A DNA stretch of 64,000 bases from an uncultured Chitinophaga sp. GTDB taxonomy: Bacteria > Bacteroidota > Bacteroidia > Cytophagales > Cyclobacteriaceae. A program made the translations under genes and the position numbers. The DNA lies in NCBI GenBank assembly GCA_902168205.1, contig CABHOK010000014.1, positions 186,001-250,000 on the forward strand, in the 5' to 3' direction. Of this stretch, positions 1 through 9,223 are shown one piece after another. Positions within the stretch are counted from its first letter, which is position 1. The number at the start of each line of letters is the position of its first letter. Below the pieces are notes generated by a model, which was given only the letters and a program-made list of their open reading frames with translations, ran no database searches and was not told where the DNA came from.

Positions 1-1
1 T

Positions 2-2545
2 CTTGGGTTTGCATCCATCTTTGTAAAGCAAAACGGATCGGGCACTACGGCCAATGAAAACGGTACGTATGAAATAGCACTCGACTCCGGCCACTACGAA
101 CTTATATACCAGTATCTCGGGTACGAAACACAGGTACGCATTATCGATGTAGACAATGATTTTGTCTCCGTTAATGTAACACTCAAACCACAGGCAACGG
201 TATTACCCACTGTAGTGGTGCAAGATGGCAACGAAGACCCGGCCTATACCATTATGCGCAAGGCTATAGCCAAAGCGAACTATCACCGGCAACAACTGGA
301 CAGCTATACGGCACGGGTATATATCAAAGGCGCTGGCAAGCTTAAAGATTATCCCTGGCTTGCGAAGCGAGCTTTACAAAAAGAAGGCATCGAAAAGAAC
401 CGGGTATATATATCCGAATCGGTGAGTGAGGTAAAATATACCCGGCCGAACAAGTTCGAAGAAAAAGTTATCTCCATCCGCAGCGATGGTAAAGACAACA
501 ATACATCTCCTAACCAGTATATATTCGGAAGCTTCTATGAACCGGAAATACAGGGCACTATTTCACCCTTGGCACCGAAAGCATTTTCATACTATAAATT
601 TGAATACCTGGGCACATTCCAGGATCGCAACTATGAAGTAAGCAAGATAAAAGTAACACCACGCTTAAAGGGCGACAACGTAGTGGAGGGTGTGATTAAC
701 ATTGTAGAAGGCTGGTGGAGCATTCACAGTCTCGACATTAACACCAGCAAAATGGGTATACAGGTATACATCAAAGCTATATATGCACCGATAGAAGATA
801 AAGCATGGATGCCGGTATCGCACCAATTCAGAGTGGAGGGAAGGGCATTCGGCTTTGAAGCAGAATTTAAATACCTGGCTACTGTTAGCGACTACAAAAT
901 CAAACTAAACCCTGCCCTATATGTTGACAACGACAAGATGGAGGTGATCGATGAGAAAGTACAGAAGGAAGAAGCAAAAAAAATAGAACAGAACAAACCA
1001 TCAACGGCTGCAAAGAAAAACAAAGATGCAGATAATCTCAAGCAACTTCAAAACCGACTCGAATCCGGAAAAGAAATTACCCGCAAGGAGCTCAACAAAA
1101 TGATGAAAGAGTATGAGAAGCAGGAGTTGAAGCGACAGAAAGAACCCGAAGTAATTTCAGATAACACCTTTAAGATTGATAGTGGTGCCTATAAAAAAGA
1201 CTCTACCTATTGGGCTTCCATTCGTCCCGTACCGCTTACCACAGAAGAAGTGAAGGGCTATCAGAAGTCCGATAGCATGGCTACCGTTGCACGCAGAGCC
1301 GAAGAAGGCGATACGCTCAAAGCCTCCAAGCACAAAGGCTTTCAACCGTGGGATCTGTTGATTGGTGACACCTATAAAATATCGAAGCATTCCAATTTCA
1401 AAATACATTTCCCCATGCCCGGATTCAATACTGTAGAAGGCTGGAACCTGGTATATAAAGTATCATTCGGAACTATATTACAGGACACTAACAAAACACG
1501 CCTCACCATTACCCCGGCCTTCCGTTACGCATTCTCACGCGAAGTAGCTTCGGGTAACCTTAAGTTCCAATTGCGTAATCAGAAATACAGGTTAGAGCTG
1601 GAAGGTGGTCGCTATATAAAACAGTTTAACGCAGATGAACCTATACTTCCTATTGTCAATACATTTACCACGTTGTTCCTAGAGAAGAACCTGATGAAGC
1701 TATACGAACGGAGGTATATCGATTTGAATTACCGCAGAAAGCTTAGCCAGTATGTTACGGTAAATGGAGGACTCTCCATAAACAGACGTTACATGCTGTC
1801 TAACACTACGAATGATAAACTGATCGATCGAAAAAGTGTTGAAGGGTATACGAGCAACATGCCCTACAGTGAAGAATTACCTCTTACCGGATTTGGTATT
1901 CATAATGCTTTGATCGGTTCGTTACAGATAACAGCACGGCCCTGGCTCAAATACCAGATACGCAATGGAAAGAAATACGAAATCGGAAGTTCATCGCCTA
2001 CGTTCATGGCCGAGTATCATCGTGGTATACCGGATGTATTGGGAAGCGATGTTGATTACGATCGTGTGGAACTTGGCGTAAAACATGAATTCAATATTGG
2101 TGTTCGCGGGCATGTAGACGTAGCGTTGCGCGGTGGAGCATTTCTGCAGTCGAACAAAATGGAGTTCATGGACTATAAACATTTCCTTGGTAACCAGACA
2201 CCTTTTGCTACGGCCGATCCGGTGGGCAGTTTCCGTTTACTCGACTACTACGCATTTAGCACACGCAAACAATACTTTGCCGGTAACGTTCATTATCACT
2301 TTCGCAGATTCCTGGTCACAAGCTTTCCGCTGGTGCGCATGGCTGGTGTGAGTGAGAATGTTTTCGTGAATTACCTCGCCACACCTACCTCGAAGAATTA
2401 TACCGAGCTCGGATATTCTATCGATGGTATACTTCGCTTCTTCCGTCTCGAGGCAGTAGCATCATTCCGCGATGGCAAGTATATGGACTATGGTTTCCGC
2501 ATTGGAATCAACACTGCCTTCTCGGTTAATTTTTCTGATAATTGA
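2..2545 (+). CDS. DUF5686 / carboxypeptidase-regulatory-like outer membrane protein, 5' partial
   Basis: The reading frame is open to the left edge, so the gene starts outside the window; a GTG at 215 is internal. About 847 residues are visible. The first ~60 are the end of a CarboxypepD_reg-like beta-sandwich (strand pattern plus a Gly-Tyr-Glu turn), followed by the DUF5686 region beginning near YTIMRKAIAKA. A Lys/Glu-rich low-complexity stretch sits around visible residues 310-385. The C-terminal ~350 residues alternate hydrophobic and polar residues as in an outer-membrane beta-barrel, ending in paired aromatic strands. The family is common in Bacteroidetes; its function is not established. 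The stop is 70 nt before selU on the same strand. Confidence 0.85.
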   Translation, partial: LGFASIFVKQNGSGTTANENGTYEIALDSGHYELIYQYLGYETQVRIIDVDNDFVSVNVTLKPQATVLPTVVVQDGNEDPAYTIMRKAIAKANYHRQQLDSYTARVYIKGAGKLKDYPWLAKRALQKEGIEKNRVYISESVSEVKYTRPNKFEEKVISIRSDGKDNNTSPNQYIFGSFYEPEIQGTISPLAPKAFSYYKFEYLGTFQDRNYEVSKIKVTPRLKGDNVVEGVINIVEGWWSIHSLDINTSKMGIQVYIKAIYAPIEDKAWMPVSHQFRVEGRAFGFEAEFKYLATVSDYKIKLNPALYVDNDKMEVIDEKVQKEEAKKIEQNKPSTAAKKNKDADNLKQLQNRLESGKEITRKELNKMMKEYEKQELKRQKEPEVISDNTFKIDSGAYKKDSTYWASIRPVPLTTEEVKGYQKSDSMATVARRAEEGDTLKASKHKGFQPWDLLIGDTYKISKHSNFKIHFPMPGFNTVEGWNLVYKVSFGTILQDTNKTRLTITPAFRYAFSREVASGNLKFQLRNQKYRLELEGGRYIKQFNADEPILPIVNTFTTLFLEKNLMKLYERRYIDLNYRRKLSQYVTVNGGLSINRRYMLSNTTNDKLIDRKSVEGYTSNMPYSEELPLTGFGIHNALIGSLQITARPWLKYQIRNGKKYEIGSSSPTFMAEYHRGIPDVLGSDVDYDRVELGVKHEFNIGVRGHVDVALRGGAFLQSNKMEFMDYKHFLGNQTPFATADPVGSFRLLDYYAFSTRKQYFAGNVHYHFRRFLVTSFPLVRMAGVSENVFVNYLATPTSKNYTELGYSIDGILRFFRLEAVASFRDGKYMDYGFRIGINTAFSVNFSDN

Positions 2546-2615
2546 TTGGGCCGGCATTGTCATTGGCTGTTCACTTGCGTAGTTTTAGCATTCGGGTTAA
2601 CAGCCTCATTATACT

Positions 2616-3623
2616 ATGCAGCTTTCCATTGATGATTTTCTGAAACTCCGCGCACAGCTTCCCATCGTTGACGTGCGCTCCGAAGGAGAGTATCAGCAAG
2701 GGCATATACCTGCAGCACTAAATATACCTATATTAAACAATACCGAGCGCATAGCCGTTGGCACAGACTATAAACAGAAAGGACAGCAGGAAGCAATCAA
2801 GACCGGCTTTCGATTGGTGGGTCCCCGGCTTATCGACATTGTTAGTGAAACTGAAAAAATAGGGAAAGAAATTCTGGTACATTGCTGGCGCGGTGGCATG
2901 CGCTCTTCCAACTTCTGCCAGTTTGTAGGTATGGCGCGCGTTAAAAGTCATCAGCTTGCAGGAGGCTATAAAGCGTATCGCGCCAAAGCATTGGAGTCTT
3001 ATAAATTACCAATGCAATTAACGATCATTAGCGGGTGTACCGGTAGTGGTAAAAGTGAAATTCTTCGCGCATTAAAAAATCAGGGCGAGCAGATCATCGA
3101 CCTGGAGCAACTCGCGTCTCATAAAGGTTCTGCTTTCGGAGGACTGATGTTACCTCCTCAACCTACTACCGAACAATTCCAAAATGATCTCTTCGAAGAA
3201 ATTCATAAGCTTGATCTATCCCGAAGAGTATGGATCGAAGATGAATCTATAGCAGTAGGAAAAATTTTTCTTCCCGAAGGTTTATGGAGACAAATGAACA
3301 GTGGTCCCGTCATCGAGATCGAAGTCGATAAGGCTGTTCGCATTGAACGACTCGTGCAGGAATATGGTGCTGCCGATAAAGATATGTTTCTGCAGGCCAT
3401 GATACAGATCACAAAAAAATTAGGCGGACAACATTTTAATGCAGCGCGCGAAAAACTTTTGCAGGATGATATGGCTGCTGTTATTGCTATACTTCTCACC
3501 TACTACGACAAGGCCTATACCAATGGTTTGATTCGCAAAAAACAACGCGTTAAAACTTCGGTTCCCTGGAATGGCAATGATGCAGATGCCTTTGCAGCAA
3601 CGCTGATACAACAAGCGAAATGA
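2616..3623 (+). CDS. selU: tRNA 2-selenouridine synthase (MnmH)
   Basis: It replaces sulfur by selenium in 2-thiouridine at the wobble position of Lys, Glu and Gln tRNAs, using selenophosphate. The 335-residue protein has the family's two-part layout: an N-terminal rhodanese domain (about 1-125) with the catalytic cysteine at residue 90 in HCWRGGMRS, and a P-loop domain with GCTGSGKS at 140-147. Length is normal for the family. The ATG at 2616 gives the expected N-terminus. selD, which makes the selenium donor, follows 80 nt downstream on the same strand, which supports the assignment and suggests co-expression. Confidence 0.93.
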   Translation: MQLSIDDFLKLRAQLPIVDVRSEGEYQQGHIPAALNIPILNNTERIAVGTDYKQKGQQEAIKTGFRLVGPRLIDIVSETEKIGKEILVHCWRGGMRSSNFCQFVGMARVKSHQLAGGYKAYRAKALESYKLPMQLTIISGCTGSGKSEILRALKNQGEQIIDLEQLASHKGSAFGGLMLPPQPTTEQFQNDLFEEIHKLDLSRRVWIEDESIAVGKIFLPEGLWRQMNSGPVIEIEVDKAVRIERLVQEYGAADKDMFLQAMIQITKKLGGQHFNAAREKLLQDDMAAVIAILLTYYDKAYTNGLIRKKQRVKTSVPWNGNDADAFAATLIQQAK

Positions 3624-3703
3624 AGTATAGCGCGAGTAAAGCATCAGCGTAAATCCGGAAAAATTAATTTCAATATAGTTTACCGATACGTTTACTTTGT
3701 AGT

Positions 3704-4735
3704 ATGGAACCAATCAAACTTACACAATACAGTCATGGCGCAGGTTGTGGATGTAAAATATCTCCGGCCGTACTGGAAACCATTCTTCACTCCAATGCTC
3801 CTAAAACTATTTTTCCGGAGTTACTCGTGGGCAACGAATCGAAAGATGATGCTGCTGTATACGACCTGGGCGATGGAACCTGCATTGTAAGCACAACAGA
3901 TTTCTTTATGCCGATCGTAGATGACCCCGCTACATTCGGAGCCATTGCATCTGTCAATGCCATCAGCGATATATATGCGATGGGTGGCGAACCTTTTATG
4001 GCCATTGCTATACTCGGGTGGCCCGTTAACAAAATACCACCGGAAGTTGCCAAAGGTGTGTTGGAAGGAAGTCGTAAAGTTTGTCTTGAAGCTGAAATGC
4101 CGCTGGCGGGCGGACATAGTATTGATTGTCCTGAACCTGTATTCGGGCTGGCCGTTACCGGCAAAGTGAAGAGGGAACATCTGAAACGCAACGATACGGC
4201 TAGAGCAAACTCGTTGCTATATTTAACCAAACCGCTGGGCATTGGTATAATTACTACAGCGCAGAAAAAAGGAATTGTACAGCAAGCACATTATCAACAG
4301 GCAGTAGACAGTATGCTTACACTGAACTGGCTGGGTGCTGAAGTTGGTAAGTTACCGTATGTAAGTGCCTTGACCGATGTTACCGGTTTTGGACTATTAG
4401 GACACTTGTGTGAAGTATGCGAAGGCAGTGAACTTTGTGCACAGATAGAATTCAGCAAAATACCAGTCTTCAATTTCCTCGATCACTATATTGAACAGAA
4501 GAGTATGCCTGGTGGCACCACGCGCAACTGGGATAGCTACGGCTCGAAGATCTCAGCAATCACCGATAAACAAAAAGCTATACTCGCAGATCCACAAACG
4601 AGTGGCGGACTACTGATTGTAGTTGACGAAGATCAACAGGAAGCTTTTGAAAAAGAAATGCAACTGCATGAATATAATCTTAAGCCTTTTGGAAGACTTA
4701 TAGCCAAAGGAACGCACATTATAGAAGTACTATAG
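3704..4735 (+). CDS. selD: Selenide, water dikinase
   Basis: It makes selenophosphate from selenide and ATP. The 343-residue sequence carries the diagnostic N-terminal [10 protein letters not shown] motif with Cys15 and Cys17, so this is a cysteine rather than a selenocysteine version; Cys17 corresponds to the catalytic residue of the E. coli enzyme numbering. An AIRS-type ATP-binding fold follows, with conserved Asp-rich loops ([11 protein letters not shown], and [12 protein letters not shown] near residue 225). It sits directly behind selU, so selenophosphate here is probably used for tRNA modification. No selA, selB or selC is seen in the window. Confidence 0.95.
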   Translation: MEPIKLTQYSHGAGCGCKISPAVLETILHSNAPKTIFPELLVGNESKDDAAVYDLGDGTCIVSTTDFFMPIVDDPATFGAIASVNAISDIYAMGGEPFMAIAILGWPVNKIPPEVAKGVLEGSRKVCLEAEMPLAGGHSIDCPEPVFGLAVTGKVKREHLKRNDTARANSLLYLTKPLGIGIITTAQKKGIVQQAHYQQAVDSMLTLNWLGAEVGKLPYVSALTDVTGFGLLGHLCEVCEGSELCAQIEFSKIPVFNFLDHYIEQKSMPGGTTRNWDSYGSKISAITDKQKAILADPQTSGGLLIVVDEDQQEAFEKEMQLHEYNLKPFGRLIAKGTHIIEVL

Positions 4736-4772
4736 ATCTAACTATTATAGATATATAATATATATAACGTCA

Positions 4773-5630
4773 TCACTTTACAAATGCCATGCTAAGTATA
4801 CCGAGCAGCATAATAATTTTGCAGAAGGTGCTAAGCGCGGCAAAGTCGCGGGTTGTGTCGGCCCGTATCAGGCGATAGAGTAATATCAGCAGCGGTATAA
4901 AAAGAAATATAAGGAAGTACTCCAGCGGCAGCGCTTTGTAGAACTGGTTGATGAGTATTACTGTGAGCGCGAATACAGCCAGTATAAAGTATATAGCAAA
5001 CTTGGTGCGCCTCAGTCCCCACACAATCGGGAGTGTTCGGCAGCCGAACGTATTGTCACCTTTCAGGTCTTCCATGTCCTTAATGATCTCGCGCACCAGC
5101 GTCATAAAAAAGGCAAAGCTCGCGTAGATCACAATGAGAGCACTTCCATGTCGGTATAGTAAATCAACAATCCACACCGACAAGCCTGTGAGAAACGCCA
5201 CGGAGAAATTTCCAATAAACGGAAGCCGCTTCAGGTTGTTGGAATATAGCCAGAGTAGAAAAGCAGACAGCACATTCAGTGCAGCAATGCGCCACGAAAG
5301 CAGCAATCCGATTATTATACCTATACCGGAAAGAACAACATGGAAGAGTATCGCATACCTGCGCGGTATATTCTTGCCGATCACCACACGCTCCGGTTTG
5401 TTGATGTAGTCTATCTTTACATCGTAGTAATCATTAATGATATAGCCTGCTGCCGCGATGAGGACTGTAGAAACCGACAGCAGAAATAACCTGCCATCGT
5501 CCAGTGTACTCCTGTCAACAAGAAAGGCCGCCGTGAAGTATTGCGTTATGCCAATGATAACCAGGTTGCCAAAACGTGTGAGCTTTAACAACGACTCGAT
5601 AAAAATGCGTGAACGGTTAATAGTTGCCAT
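4773..5630 (-). CDS. UbiA-family prenyltransferase, geranylgeranylglycerol-phosphate transferase-like
   Basis: An integral-membrane prenyltransferase of about 285 residues with some eight hydrophobic segments. The first Asp-rich motif is NDYYDVKID at residues 66-74; the second is around KDMEDLKGD near residue 185. The adjacent INKPERVV is typical of the digeranylgeranylglyceryl-phosphate/chlorophyll synthase-like branch found in Bacteroidetes, whose physiological substrate is not firmly known. I chose the ATG at 5630 rather than the GTG at 5654 because GAGGG lies at ribosome-binding distance before it. It is convergent with selD, with only 37 nt between stops. Confidence 0.8.
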   Translation of the reverse strand: MATINRSRIFIESLLKLTRFGNLVIIGITQYFTAAFLVDRSTLDDGRLFLLSVSTVLIAAAGYIINDYYDVKIDYINKPERVVIGKNIPRRYAILFHVVLSGIGIIIGLLLSWRIAALNVLSAFLLWLYSNNLKRLPFIGNFSVAFLTGLSVWIVDLLYRHGSALIVIYASFAFFMTLVREIIKDMEDLKGDNTFGCRTLPIVWGLRRTKFAIYFILAVFALTVILINQFYKALPLEYFLIFLFIPLLILLYRLIRADTTRDFAALSTFCKIIMLLGILSMAFVK

Positions 5631-5654
5631 GATACCCTCATGGCAAATTAACAC

Positions 5655-5690
5655 ATAAACCTCCCGGGTTTAAAGTGCCGGGAGGTTTAT
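5655..5690 (-). terminator. Hairpin terminator of the TPP-regulated TonB receptor
   Basis: A 13-bp perfect inverted repeat (5655-5667 with 5678-5690, core CCTCCCGG) with a 10-nt loop lies 11 nt past the stop of the TonB receptor gene. The T-tract on the minus strand is weak and interrupted, so termination strength is uncertain. Confidence 0.65.
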
Positions 5691-5700
5691 TAAAGAAGAT

Positions 5701-8160
5701 TTAAAATTTAAAGGTCAGCATAGCCATAAAATTGCGGCCTGCCTGCGGAAAATAATAGTTCTCACGGTACTGCTGGCCACCCCCTGCATAACCCCACGTA
5801 TACCCGTTGGATTCATATTCTTCCTCCAGAATATTATTGATGAGCAGGCTCAGCCCTATCTCTTTCATAAATGTGGGGTGCACGGTGTACGAAAAACGCA
5901 GATCGTTCACCACGTAAGCATCTATACTTCGTTGTGCGTTGGAAGTGTTGTCGAGATACTGACTACCTACATATTTGGTAAGCAAGGTTGCCTCCAGGTT
6001 TTTGAATATTTTATAGTTCAGACCTGAACCGGCAATTATGTTCGGAGAAAATGAAATATCTGTATTCCGGTGTGTAACACTAACTTCATTATACTCATCG
6101 AAGTTTGCTCCGTAATCATAATACACTTCCTTAAATTCCTTGATTTTGTTTCGGCTCAGTGTAACGTTGGCATTCCACGAGAAGCGCTCTGAAATTTTAA
6201 GAGCTCCTTCGAGTTCTATACCCATGCGATAACTTTTATCAACGTTGGTACGAATAGAAGCTCCTACGTCATTTACCTGTCCGGTAAGCACGAGTTGATC
6301 GCGATAATCCATCAGGTAATAATTCGCTTTCAGCATATAGTTCTTACCCATAATCTTATAGCCTGCTTCCAGGTTTCTCAGGTTTTCAGATTTGGGTGTG
6401 CGACCTTGTGGCGCATCCACAAAATCATCGCGCACCGGCTCGCGGTTTGCTATACTATAGGAAGCATACGCCACCTGGTTATCACTCACGGCAAACGTTA
6501 GTCCGGCCTTCGGATTAAAGAAATTGAAATCAGCATCTACATTCACTGTGTTTTGCTTGTTCTCTATACCCGTTGCTGTATAGGTAACTCTTCTGTATTG
6601 CAGGTCTACGTAAGCGTTGAGGCGATCGGTAAAGCTATAGGTAGTTTTACCATATATATTAAAATCGCGCTTGTCGCCATTGTTGAAATAATACTGATAC
6701 TCGGTTGGTACAGGTGATACCTGCGCCCATATAATTTGTCCATAGTGATCGCCATCATAACGATTCCAGCCACCACCGAGTATAGCATTCAATTTATCCT
6801 TCTCGTAGTTGAGTGAATACGTAAATCCGTAGAAGTCATTCTTCAGCCAGCGTCTGCGCACAAGATCTGTTGATGTTATTGTTGAATCACCGATCGTTAC
6901 AGGTGACAGTCCATAGTCTGCGAGCTTGTTGTTATAGCGATACTCTTCATAATATCCTTTACCGGGTGTATAGTGTAATGATACATTGGCCGTAAAGGCA
7001 TCGGCTAAACGTTGTGAGAAATGGAGTTGATAGTGATCCTGTTTATAGTCATCAACCTGGTTCTTATAGGTATAGGGATTGAACGTGCGGCTGTTGGAAG
7101 TTAACAGGTTGTTGGTTTGCTCCTGGTTCCAGCCTTCATTTGATGCCGTCATCAGCATTGCTTCGGTATCATTTTGCAAGCGCGACTGCGGCACGCCATA
7201 CCATGCCTGGTATGTTCTTTCTTTACCACCAAACGTAATGGCCTTGATCATGGTGTTGCCGGAATAGAAACCAGCCGAGAAATAGTATGATTGTAAATCG
7301 GCTGTAGCACGATCGATAAATCCATCAGAATTTATTTTGGATACACGACCGTCAATTACCCAATGATCATTGAGTAAACCTGTACCAAAACTCAAACTGT
7401 TTCTGAATGTACCAAACGAACCTGCAGACGACATGAGTGTAGCATACGGATCGTCATTGCGTGTGTTGGTCTGTAAATTTATAGTAGCACCAAATGCACC
7501 ACCGCCATTGGTAGATGTACCTACACCGCGTTGTACCTGTATACTTTGTGATGATGCCGCTATATCCGGCACATCAACCCAGAAGGTACCGAGCGACTCG
7601 GCATCGTTATAGGGTATACCGTTAACCGTTACATTGATGCGGGTTGCATCGCTTCCGCGAATGCGAATGCCGGTATAGCCTACACCGGTTCCGGCATCAG
7701 ACGTTACTACGGCAGAGGGTGTCCAATTCAACAGGAACGGTAAATCCTGTCCGAAGTTTTGTTTTTGTATAGCCTCGCGATTTACATTGGTAAATGTAGC
7801 CGGAGTTTTTTCATCGGCCCGCGTTGCCGAAACGACTACTTCATCTGTCATCACAAATGATTCCTGTAACGCTACCGTTACTTCAGCATTCGCTGATGAG
7901 AGGCTGACTTTTTGTGATTGATCTGAATAGCCGATAAATTTTACCAGCAAGCTATATTCACCTGCGGCAAGTTTATCGAATCTGAATCTTCCGAATGCAT
8001 CGCTTACCGTAGCACGATTTGTGCCTTCCAGTTGTAACGTTGCTCCGGTTAATACCTGGTTGTTCTTCGCATCGCGAACACTGCCTGCCATGGAGAACTC
8101 CTGCGCATAGACGCGCGCTGACAACAGCATGACTGCTGCCACTAAAAATACTTTGTACAT
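5701..8160 (-). CDS. TonB-dependent outer membrane receptor, predicted thiamin (precursor) uptake
   Basis: An 819-residue receptor. A signal peptide covers residues 1-19 (ending VYAQ), then a CarboxypepD_reg-like domain (about 20-105), a TonB plug (about 115-230, with VVVSATRADEKTPATF at its start as the TonB-box region, and IRIRGSDATRINVTVNGIP) and a 22-strand-type barrel ending in MLTFKF. The plug/barrel match the TonB receptor family. Specificity is inferred from the TPP riboswitch directly upstream (8215-8302): riboswitch-controlled TonB receptors in Bacteroidetes are predicted thiamin transporters. No thiamin biosynthesis gene follows; the gene appears to be a single-gene transcription unit ending at the hairpin at 5655-5690. 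Confidence 0.88.
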   Translation of the reverse strand: MYKVFLVAAVMLLSARVYAQEFSMAGSVRDAKNNQVLTGATLQLEGTNRATVSDAFGRFRFDKLAAGEYSLLVKFIGYSDQSQKVSLSSANAEVTVALQESFVMTDEVVVSATRADEKTPATFTNVNREAIQKQNFGQDLPFLLNWTPSAVVTSDAGTGVGYTGIRIRGSDATRINVTVNGIPYNDAESLGTFWVDVPDIAASSQSIQVQRGVGTSTNGGGAFGATINLQTNTRNDDPYATLMSSAGSFGTFRNSLSFGTGLLNDHWVIDGRVSKINSDGFIDRATADLQSYYFSAGFYSGNTMIKAITFGGKERTYQAWYGVPQSRLQNDTEAMLMTASNEGWNQEQTNNLLTSNSRTFNPYTYKNQVDDYKQDHYQLHFSQRLADAFTANVSLHYTPGKGYYEEYRYNNKLADYGLSPVTIGDSTITSTDLVRRRWLKNDFYGFTYSLNYEKDKLNAILGGGWNRYDGDHYGQIIWAQVSPVPTEYQYYFNNGDKRDFNIYGKTTYSFTDRLNAYVDLQYRRVTYTATGIENKQNTVNVDADFNFFNPKAGLTFAVSDNQVAYASYSIANREPVRDDFVDAPQGRTPKSENLRNLEAGYKIMGKNYMLKANYYLMDYRDQLVLTGQVNDVGASIRTNVDKSYRMGIELEGALKISERFSWNANVTLSRNKIKEFKEVYYDYGANFDEYNEVSVTHRNTDISFSPNIIAGSGLNYKIFKNLEATLLTKYVGSQYLDNTSNAQRSIDAYVVNDLRFSYTVHPTFMKEIGLSLLINNILEEEYESNGYTWGYAGGGQQYRENYYFPQAGRNFMAMLTFKF

Positions 8161-8173
8161 TGTTTTAAAATGT

Positions 8174-8220
8174 GGTTTAAACTAACAGCGCACAGGGGAA
8201 TGCTCTGCGTACGTTTAACC
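8174..8220 (-). promoter_or_regulatory. Hairpin between TPP aptamer and start codon (candidate expression platform)
   Basis: On the minus strand GGTTAAAC at the 3' edge of the aptamer can pair with GTTTAAACC just before the start codon; an inner CGCA/TGCG pairing extends the stem. The 5' arm overlaps the end of the aptamer and the 3' arm ends about 13 nt before the ATG at 8160, so it could link ligand binding to translation. This is a reading of complementarity only. Confidence 0.4.
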
Positions 8221-8302
8221 TTGCCTTCCCTTCGGCCGCATTACCGGCATCAGGTTCATTGGGTATAATCTCAGCCCGTTATATTAAGGCACCCCTTTGT
8301 CT
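8215..8302 (-). promoter_or_regulatory. TPP riboswitch (THI-box)
   Basis: Read on the minus strand the region has the conserved blocks of the thiamin pyrophosphate aptamer in order: GGGGTGCC, then GGCTGAGA, then ATACCCA, then GAACCTGATG, a variable CCGG..CGG stem, and CGAAGGGAAGGC. These are the core sequences that bind the pyrimidine and pyrophosphate halves of TPP. It begins a few nucleotides after a predicted transcription start and ends about 55 nt before the TonB receptor's ATG. High TPP should lower receptor expression. Confidence 0.95.
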
Positions 8303-8312
8303 TTCGACAGTG

Positions 8313-8343
8313 CAAAGGTAAATGTATAGAACTCGAATTGCAA
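8313..8343 (-). promoter_or_regulatory. Bacteroidetes-type promoter for the TPP riboswitch transcript
   Basis: On the minus strand TTG (8341-8343) is followed after 20 nt by TACCTTTG (8313-8320), a full match to the Bacteroidetes -33 TTG / -7 TAnnTTTG consensus. The expected start point, about 6 nt further on, coincides with the first base pairs of the riboswitch. Confidence 0.65.
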
Positions 8344-8360
8344 ACCTTCGTGAAAAGCTG

Positions 8361-8388
8361 CTGGTCGCTGGCTACTGGTTACAGGAGT
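8361..8388 (+). repeat. Short degenerate tandem repeat, 7-nt unit
   Basis: Three consecutive 7-mers CTGGTCG, CTGGCTA and CTGGTTA, with a decayed fourth (CAGGAGT). The repeat fills the gap between the riboswitch promoter and the biotin-carrier gene. No coding potential is seen. Confidence 0.5.
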
Positions 8389-8411
8389 AAAAATGCAGAA
8401 ACAGAAGCGTG

Positions 8412-8442
8412 TTGGCGTTGTTTGAGTGTCGGGATAATTTTG
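8412..8442 (+). promoter_or_regulatory. Predicted promoter of the biotin-carrier gene
   Basis: TTG (8412-8414) and TAATTTTG (8435-8442) are separated by 20 nt, matching the Bacteroidetes consensus. The start point would fall near 8449, 30 nt before the ATG at 8478, which argues against the longer reading from the GTG at 8409. Confidence 0.5.
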
Positions 8443-8477
8443 CACATTTACAGGATGTATTAATTTTTTCTGCGTGT

Positions 8478-8972
8478 ATGTATAAGGCCATCGTAAATAA
8501 AAAATCGTTCGACATCACTTCTTCGGAAGATGGTTTTGTTGTTAATGGCAAACCTGTGGCATGGGATCTTGTAAAAGTTGACGATGGTTATTTTCACATT
8601 CTGCTCGAACAAAAAAGTTACCGCGCTGAACTTGTCAAGGCCGATCACGCCACCAAAACATTTACCCTTAAGATCAACGGAAAGATCTATACTGTTGCGC
8701 TGAAAGACCGGTTTGATCTGCTGCTCGAAAAGATGGGTATGAATAATACTTCGTCCGGCAAGATCAATTCATTGAAAGCTCCGATGCCGGGTCTCATCAT
8801 CGATCTGAAAGTAAAAGCCGGAGATACCGTGAAGCAAAACGATCCGCTTCTTATTCTCGAAGCCATGAAGATGGAGAACATCATCAAGTCGCCAGGCGAA
8901 GGCGTAGTAAAGCTGGTGAAGATCAAGAAGGGCGACAGTGTTGAAAAAAATCAGGTGCTGATCGAGTTTTAA
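8478..8972 (+). CDS. Stand-alone biotin/lipoyl carrier protein (BCCP-like)
   Basis: A 164-residue protein whose last ~70 residues are a biotinyl domain: KAPMPGLIIDL, then EAMKMEN with the predicted biotinylated Lys131, and a closing KGDSVEKNQVLIEF strand. The first ~90 residues resemble the beta-rich region that precedes the carrier domain in pyruvate and propionyl-CoA carboxylases. It is expected to carry CO2 between carboxylase and transferase subunits, but neither is encoded beside it. I chose the ATG at 8478 over the GTG at 8409 because a promoter lies between them and the longer N-terminus is not family-like. Confidence 0.8.
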   Translation: MYKAIVNKKSFDITSSEDGFVVNGKPVAWDLVKVDDGYFHILLEQKSYRAELVKADHATKTFTLKINGKIYTVALKDRFDLLLEKMGMNNTSSGKINSLKAPMPGLIIDLKVKAGDTVKQNDPLLILEAMKMENIIKSPGEGVVKLVKIKKGDSVEKNQVLIEF

Positions 8973-9223
8973 ATTTCTGTCTTCAAATCCTTCTTTCGTT
9001 TTTAAAATCTTTTCTGCGCATAGGCCAACGGTGTTATTAACCTCAACACAAGGTTGATTGTGTCGAAAGTTCGTTTACAAATGTTGAATGAAGCGTAAGT
9101 CCGTACACGGTGCAAGATGTATTATGCGCAAAATAAAGCTGTGTACTGGTCCGGGAATTTTACAAAGCCCTGTGCTTTGAATATATTGCGCCAATTTCGC
9201 TGCATAACCAATCCAACTTACGA

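Noticed and set aside
1157-1408. Open frames opposite to real genes
   Set aside because: These antisense frames have low-complexity, non-family translations and arise from codon bias of the genes on the other strand.
8409-8477. Longer N-terminus of the biotin-carrier protein from GTG
   Set aside because: A consensus promoter lies inside this stretch and the added residues do not fit the family.
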